Made by a program: the position numbers and the translations under genes. Positions 59,360 to 64,000 of a stretch of DNA of 64,000 nucleotides are shown one piece after another (the first letter of the stretch is position 1; each line of letters begins with the position of its first letter). This DNA is from Vibrio orientalis CIP 102891 = ATCC 33934 (lineage in GTDB: Bacteria > Pseudomonadota > Gammaproteobacteria > Enterobacterales > Vibrionaceae), in NCBI RefSeq assembly GCF_000176235.1, contig NZ_ACZV01000005.1, positions 558,001-622,000 on the forward strand, given 5' to 3'. The notes under the pieces are model-generated. The model was not told the origin of the DNA, did no database searches, and was given only the letters and a program-made list of their open reading frames with translations.

Positions 59360-60295
59360 TTATAGTCCTTGCTGTTTTAGACGATTCGCATGTTGGCGAT
59401 AGAGGGTAACTGGGTCGGTTTCAAACAGATGATGAATACCTAAAAGTCCGTTAATCTCATCTAAGTGGTTCATCTTGTAATCATCGCGAATCACTTTGCC
59501 TAGGTGGGTACTACACGCACTGACGAGTCCGTCATTCGGTTCATCAAATGCCCAGCCGAGGATGACTAACGCACCATCAGTCGGGTCTAAAAGGTTGGTA
59601 AAAGTGGAAGAACCTGTCCAAGAGTAGTAATACACCCCATTGCTCGCGAGCAGATCGCCTTCACCACACTCAGTGCTTGGAATTCCGTATGGGTGATGTT
59701 GGTTAAAAGCTAACGAACCTTCAGTCGTTAACGCTTCAAGCGAGGCTAATGGGTCTTGATCCAAATCTGACCCTCCGGAAAGCAGATTAATCAGCGTGGT
59801 GAGCCCACCAGCAAGCTTGACTGCTAATCCTTCTAAACCTGAGCCTTCAGGGACAGTACCTCTTACGAGATCGGCCACTTTAGAGCCTTTGTTCACGCCG
59901 CCAATACTGGTGACTGATGCGACAAGATCAGGCCTCACTGAAGCGACGTAACGAGCCGTTGGGCCACCATGGCTATGGCCAATTAGGTTAACTTTGGTTG
60001 CGCCAGTGGCTGCAAGTAAGGTCTCTACCTGAGCTAGCAGTTGTTCTCCCCTAATTTCGCTGCTGTTGGAAGCAGAGACTTGCGCGACGTAAACTGTGGC
60101 TCCATCTTTGGTTAAGGAGTGGGGGATTCCATAGAAATAGTCGACGCCGGCAAGGGTATCAAAGCCAAACAACCCATGAACTAAGACAATCGGGTATTGA
60201 GTTTGGGTATAGCCACTCGCATGGGCAGCATTAGTGAATATCGGTTGTCCCAATGCCAAAGCGCAAGTTAGGACAAGTGAATAGAATTGTTTCAA
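59360..60295 (-). CDS. Secreted triacylglycerol lipase (family I)
   Basis: A 311-aa extracellular lipase with a signal peptide (about residues 1-26, ending AHAS). PIVLVHGLFGFDTLAGVDYF includes the oxyanion-hole HG. The nucleophile is GHSHGG (S about 108). The acid lies in DEPNDGLVSACS and the histidine in KMNHLDEIN. A conserved cysteine pair (C-E-C...C) fits the disulphide of Pseudomonas-type lipases. It needs LifO, encoded next to it, to fold. Promoter region 60296-60531 shows no clear site. Confidence 0.93.
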   Translation of the reverse strand: MKQFYSLVLTCALALGQPIFTNAAHASGYTQTQYPIVLVHGLFGFDTLAGVDYFYGIPHSLTKDGATVYVAQVSASNSSEIRGEQLLAQVETLLAATGATKVNLIGHSHGGPTARYVASVRPDLVASVTSIGGVNKGSKVADLVRGTVPEGSGLEGLAVKLAGGLTTLINLLSGGSDLDQDPLASLEALTTEGSLAFNQHHPYGIPSTECGEGDLLASNGVYYYSWTGSSTFTNLLDPTDGALVILGWAFDEPNDGLVSACSTHLGKVIRDDYKMNHLDEINGLLGIHHLFETDPVTLYRQHANRLKQQGL

Positions 60296-60482
60296 AGCTA
60301 GCTCCTTCTGGTATGACCTCTGATGAGATATTTAAACGTAGAAGAAAAACCAATTGATACAAATCTGGATGGTGAGTGAAATGTTAAATTGTGATATTTA
60401 GTTCAAAAACAACAGTTTTGATTAGTGAGTTGGTTGGGGGAGAGGGAATTAGGGTTTTTGTTAATAAAATCAGGGTATTAAA

Positions 60483-60502
60483 AAGCCTCGCGAACGAGGC
60501 TT
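60483..60502 (-). terminator. metC terminator
   Basis: Perfect 8-bp stem AAGCCTCG/CGAGGCTT with a CGAA tetraloop; on the minus strand TTTTTAATA follows. Confidence 0.88.
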
Positions 60503-60531
60503 ATTGGTATTCGTGCTTTGAACTATAAGCT

Positions 60532-61737
60532 CTACGCTGTTGCTTCTTTCTCTAAGATCAACGCATTGTAGCGAGAAAGCCCAGCTTCCAAATCAGCAAT
60601 TAAATCATCGACATTTTCTAAGCCAATGTGCAAACGCACCAAGGTACCTTCAAAGTTCGGGTTAGCCACGGTACGTAGACTATTAAAGCTCTTAGGTTCG
60701 TTGGCTAGAATAAGGCTCTCATAACCGCCCCACGAATAACCCATACTGAAATGCTTCATGCCATCCAGCAGTGCCGTGGTCGCTTTAGGGTAAGTTGTCT
60801 TCAGTACAAATGAAAACAAGCCATTACCACCGGTAAAGTCACGCTGGTAAAATTCGTGGCCTGGACAAGTTTCTAACGCTGGATGACGAACATGGTCGAC
60901 TTCTGGTCGAGATTGCAGCCACTTGGCGACTTTTAAACTGTTCTCAGCGTGTTGGCGCAGACGAACGTCTAATGTACGGATACCACGTAGACCTAAGTAT
61001 GCGTCATCTGGTGAGACACATTGACCCATCAAGTAGCTTTGCTCACGGAGCTGATCCCAGTACTTCTCGCTTGCTACTGCTGTACCCAGCATGACATCAG
61101 AGTGGCCGACAATGTACTTGGTCGCAGCTTGAATCGAAATATCAACGCCATGATCGAAAGGTGAGAAGTTAACGCCCGCAGCCCAAGTATTGTCGAGCAT
61201 TACGATGATCTCTTGTTCATGGGCAATTTTTGCCAGCGTAGGAACGTCTTGAACTTCCATGGTGATCGAACCAGGCGATTCCAAAAACAGAACCTTGGTA
61301 TTGGGTTTGATCAGGTCGCGGATACCTTCGCCAATGGTTGGCTCGTAATAAGTCGTTTCGACGCCCATCTTTTTCATGATGGTGTCGCAGAAATCACGTG
61401 TTGGCTCGTAACAGGTATCAACCATCAAAATATGGTCACCCGTTTCAACAAACGAAAGAATCGCGTTGGCGATAGCCGCCGTACCACAAGGGTAAAGGGC
61501 ACATCCAGCGCCGCCTTCAATTTCTGTCATTGCATCTTGGAAGGCAAAGTGGGTATTGGTACCACGGCGGCCATAGAAAAGCGTTTTATTGGCGCGGTTA
61601 ATCGTCGCCTGCTGCTTTTCCGCTACAGTATCAAATACGATAGTTGAAGCGCGTTGTATCGGAGGGTTTACAACGCCGTTGGTCCATTTCTTATCTCGAC
61701 CCGCGGTAACGTATTTGGTCTGCTTGCTCTCTGACAT
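60532..61737 (-). CDS. metC: Cystathionine beta-lyase
   Basis: MetC (401 aa) makes homocysteine from cystathionine in methionine synthesis. It is a PLP enzyme of the Cys/Met metabolism family. Seen are [36 protein letters not shown], the PLP aspartate block [11 protein letters not shown], and the Schiff-base lysine in [19 protein letters not shown]. The end carries [18 protein letters not shown]. Its start is at 61737 and the gene is followed by its own terminator. Confidence 0.95.
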   Translation of the reverse strand: MSESKQTKYVTAGRDKKWTNGVVNPPIQRASTIVFDTVAEKQQATINRANKTLFYGRRGTNTHFAFQDAMTEIEGGAGCALYPCGTAAIANAILSFVETGDHILMVDTCYEPTRDFCDTIMKKMGVETTYYEPTIGEGIRDLIKPNTKVLFLESPGSITMEVQDVPTLAKIAHEQEIIVMLDNTWAAGVNFSPFDHGVDISIQAATKYIVGHSDVMLGTAVASEKYWDQLREQSYLMGQCVSPDDAYLGLRGIRTLDVRLRQHAENSLKVAKWLQSRPEVDHVRHPALETCPGHEFYQRDFTGGNGLFSFVLKTTYPKATTALLDGMKHFSMGYSWGGYESLILANEPKSFNSLRTVANPNFEGTLVRLHIGLENVDDLIADLEAGLSRYNALILEKEATA

Positions 61738-61804
61738 TGGAAGTCCTTATCTAATCACGTATTGCCATATTTAAACCATGGCAAAGCGTGAATAGCAAGT
61801 CCGA

Positions 61805-63259
61805 TTAAAGTAGCGGGTTGAATAGATAGAAAGTGCGCTCTAAAAAGCGAGAGGATAAGGTACGCTTTTTCCACTGCTCAAAGTCGACAGGGTGCGAATT
61901 CTCTATATAGCTTTGCTGCAACCAAAACATTTCTTTCGTAAACGCTTCGTCATCGATGGCTAAGGTCAGTTCGAAGTTGAGCCACAAACTGCGCATGTCC
62001 ATATTAACCGTACCGACTAAACAGAACTGTTCATCGATAACGACAGACTTGGTGTGCAGAAGACCACCGTAGAATTCAAAGATTTTGACTCCTGCTAGCA
62101 TCAGCTCACTATAAAAGGCACGAGAGGCCCATTGAACCATCATTGAGTCATTTTTATGTGGGATGATCAGCTCTACATTGATGCCCCTCTGGGCTGTCAT
62201 CTTTAGAGTTTCCAGTAGGTCGGAACTAGGCACAAAGTAAGGGGTGGTGATGCGCACGGATTGATTCGCTTGGTTAATCGCCAGTGTCAGCACTTGAGAG
62301 ATCAAATGTTCTGGCATACCGGGGCCAGAAGGCACCACTTGAACAGGGTGTTGTGGTTCATTTGGCTTGATCGAACATTCTGGTGATTGCGGGAATGCGC
62401 GTGATCCGGTTTCGACTTCCCAGTCCCAACAGTGGATAGCGGAAAGGACATTCACTGTTGGCCCAGTAATACGCACCATAATATCAATCCATTGGCCGAC
62501 ACCGGAATTTTGTTTGAAGTGAGCAGGGTCGACTAAGTTCATTGAACCTGTATAGGCAATCTTCTCATCGATAACAATTATTTTACGATGTTGTCGCAAA
62601 TCGAGGCGTCTTAAAAAAATACGCCACGGGCTAACCTCAAGCGCTTGTACTACATGGATACCCGCATTTCGCATCATTTGCGCCCACTGACTGCGGAAAA
62701 AGCGCGGGCTACCTGCTGAATCAAGCAATAATTTAACATCTACGCCTCTTTTTGCAGCGCGGATAAGTGCCGATGCAACCGAATCTGCCAATCCACCCGG
62801 ATGCCAGATATAAAAGACCAGACGGATACTAGTTTCCGCACTCTCAATATCTTCAATAATCGAATGAAGGATTTTATCGGGTGAGCTTTGCAAAGAGAGT
62901 GAGTTGCCTGAAAGAGCAGGCAGACCTAAGCGGTTGTTACAAAGTTCATCAATTCGGTAGATATGGCGGCCAAAGCTTTCTGGAGAGTGTGCGTGGCAGT
63001 TATTAAGGCTAGAGAACCACTTGGCAAAGGGAGCGAGCATCTCTTTCGCACGTTCAGCACGTTTTCGGCCCAAATTGAGCTCACCAAACATGAAGTAACA
63101 CGCAACTCCGACAATTGGGATGATATAGATGATCATCAACCAAGCTAAAGAAACACTGACAGCGCGTCGTTTAAGTACAACGCGAATCGTCACACCCGCG
63201 ACTAGAATCCAGTAAAAGGCAATCCCAGCAAGTGTAAGAAAGTGGTAAAACTTTTCCAT
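61805..63259 (-). CDS. cls: Cardiolipin synthase
   Basis: A 484-aa membrane phospholipase D-family enzyme (ClsA type, 486 aa in E. coli) that joins two phosphatidylglycerols. Two N-terminal membrane helices (FYHFLTLAGIAFYWILVAG and VSLAWLMIIYIIPIVGV) precede the two HKD motifs: QHRKIIVIDEKIAYTGSMN and LHTKSVVIDEQFCLVGTVN. The protein ends in FYLFNPLL. Monocistronic. Confidence 0.95.
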   Translation of the reverse strand: MEKFYHFLTLAGIAFYWILVAGVTIRVVLKRRAVSVSLAWLMIIYIIPIVGVACYFMFGELNLGRKRAERAKEMLAPFAKWFSSLNNCHAHSPESFGRHIYRIDELCNNRLGLPALSGNSLSLQSSPDKILHSIIEDIESAETSIRLVFYIWHPGGLADSVASALIRAAKRGVDVKLLLDSAGSPRFFRSQWAQMMRNAGIHVVQALEVSPWRIFLRRLDLRQHRKIIVIDEKIAYTGSMNLVDPAHFKQNSGVGQWIDIMVRITGPTVNVLSAIHCWDWEVETGSRAFPQSPECSIKPNEPQHPVQVVPSGPGMPEHLISQVLTLAINQANQSVRITTPYFVPSSDLLETLKMTAQRGINVELIIPHKNDSMMVQWASRAFYSELMLAGVKIFEFYGGLLHTKSVVIDEQFCLVGTVNMDMRSLWLNFELTLAIDDEAFTKEMFWLQQSYIENSHPVDFEQWKKRTLSSRFLERTFYLFNPLL

Positions 63260-63627
63260 TCAATAACCTAGAAGTGTATGGCACTCCCAATAGTAGAGCT
63301 CAACAGGAACGACGACAAGCAAGATTTTCTCAAATCAGCTAATCATGGCGATAGATTAATAGATAGGACAAATCTGTTAGGTGAATGTTAAAACTGGTGT
63401 GTAATACATGTTAAAGGCTAAAAAAACAGCATTTAAACATATTAATTACATTTGTGGTGGGAAAATATACTTTTTGGGCTTCCAATTTTATTCCTAAACT
63501 GGTTTACTTGCTACAACGTTAGCGTCACTTAAAATTCTAATAAGTGTAAAAAAAAATTTACAATCACTTTTCTAGACGCCTAACAGAAGCAAACACAACT
63601 TATAAAATGATTTTAATGGAGTAAATC
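63260..63627. other. Divergent intergenic region, cls / NSS transporter
   Basis: A 368-bp AT-rich gap with promoters for both neighbours expected. I could not single out a reliable promoter or operator in it. Confidence 0.35.
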
Positions 63628-64000
63628 GTGGCTACTAGTTCAAGTGCACAGCCCCGTGATACATGGGGGTCTAAATTAGGCTTCGTAATGGCTGCAGCAG
63701 GTTCAGCTGTAGGTCTTGGCAACATTTGGAAGTTTCCTTACACAGCGGGTGAAAGTGGTGGTGGTGCGTTCGTTGCTATCTACCTACTTTTTGTGATTTT
63801 TATCGGCTTTAGCGTAATGCTTACAGAATTCGCTATTGGTCGTAAGACAGGTCTATCAGCAGTAGGTGCGTTTAAAACGACTGACCGTCGTTGGACGTTT
63901 ACTGGTGTTATGGGTGTGCTTAGTGGCCTACTAATCATGGGTTTCTACCCAGTAGTAGGTGGTTGGGCGCTTGCTTATATCTTCAAAGTGGGTGGTGGTC
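63628..64000 (+). CDS. Sodium-dependent transporter (NSS/SNF family), 3' part cut by window
   Basis: The first 124 codons of a neurotransmitter:sodium symporter family protein. The start is GTG 63628 with GGAG 6 nt upstream. TM1 is KLGFVMAAAGSAVGLGNIWKFPY, the unmistakable LeuT-type sodium/substrate motif (here read in two parts). GGGAFVAIYLLFVIFIGF and a third helix GVMGVLSGLLIMGFYP follow. Substrate cannot be predicted from this part; amino acids are usual. The C-terminus lies beyond base 64000. Confidence 0.93.
   Translation, partial: MATSSSAQPRDTWGSKLGFVMAAAGSAVGLGNIWKFPYTAGESGGGAFVAIYLLFVIFIGFSVMLTEFAIGRKTGLSAVGAFKTTDRRWTFTGVMGVLSGLLIMGFYPVVGGWALAYIFKVGGG

Overview
The window is a stretch of a Vibrio chromosome. 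Products and gene order are typical of Vibrionaceae: dinG next to an OmpU/OmpT-type porin, bioA divergent from bioBFCD, htpX, an 8-gene lipid operon containing cfa, purB-hflD-mnmA, gsk, the H-NS family gene (vicH type), the his operon, pspF-sapABCDF, pspABC, and an RND pump with two adaptors. Coding density is high and no tRNA, rRNA or CRISPR array was seen. All of it except about 7 kb looks like ordinary core genome.

Layout. 1-6.4 kb: TSUP permease (cut by the left edge), dinG, porin, a YccT-like protein. 5.1-10.1 kb: complete biotin pathway around a divergent, probably BirA-controlled, promoter region. 10.2-17.7 kb: htpX, then a tightly packed operon (SnoaL-like, SDR, FAD oxidoreductase, DUF1365, cfa, DUF2878, chalcone isomerase-like, DUF3833 lipoprotein) behind a sequence resembling an ECF-sigma (RpoE/ChrR type) promoter. 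17.7-23.7 kb: purB, hflD, mnmA on the minus strand and gsk on the plus strand, with PurR-type operators in front of purB and gsk, then hns. 24.3-26.2 kb: a lysine riboswitch and an NhaC-family (LysW-type) transporter. 26.3-33.8 kb: histidine attenuator with a five-histidine leader peptide and hisGDCBHAFI. 33.8-36.7 kb: a 10-TM metal exporter-like protein behind two Fur-like boxes, Mn-dependent pyrophosphatase, DUF2750. 36.7-45.5 kb: sapABCDF plus a DUF2927 gene, pspF, and pspABC behind a sigma-54 promoter and an IHF site. 45.6-50.9 kb: tripartite RND efflux genes.

The accessory region is 51409-58393. A compact integrative element of about 7.0 kb has inserted into the chromosomal tag gene (3-methyladenine DNA glycosylase I). 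The 5' part of tag lies left of the element and its last 22 codons lie right of it, and an 11-bp direct repeat marks the two junctions. The element encodes a large serine recombinase at its right end and a complete second tag gene at its left end. It also carries a SEFIR/TIR-like protein with a winged-helix tail, a membrane/coiled-coil protein with a similar tail, a small serine resolvase with an adjacent perfect dyad, and a split NUMOD4-like/HNH pair. The element-borne tag differs at two positions from the 11-bp core, which would make it a poor target for the element's own recombinase. This gene-replacing, probably immunity-bearing element is the most novel object in the window.

58.4-64 kb returns to core functions: lipase and its chaperone, metC, cardiolipin synthase, and the start of a sodium-dependent (NSS) transporter cut by the right edge.

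Functional assignments rest on recognising protein motifs and gene order by eye. No database search was possible.
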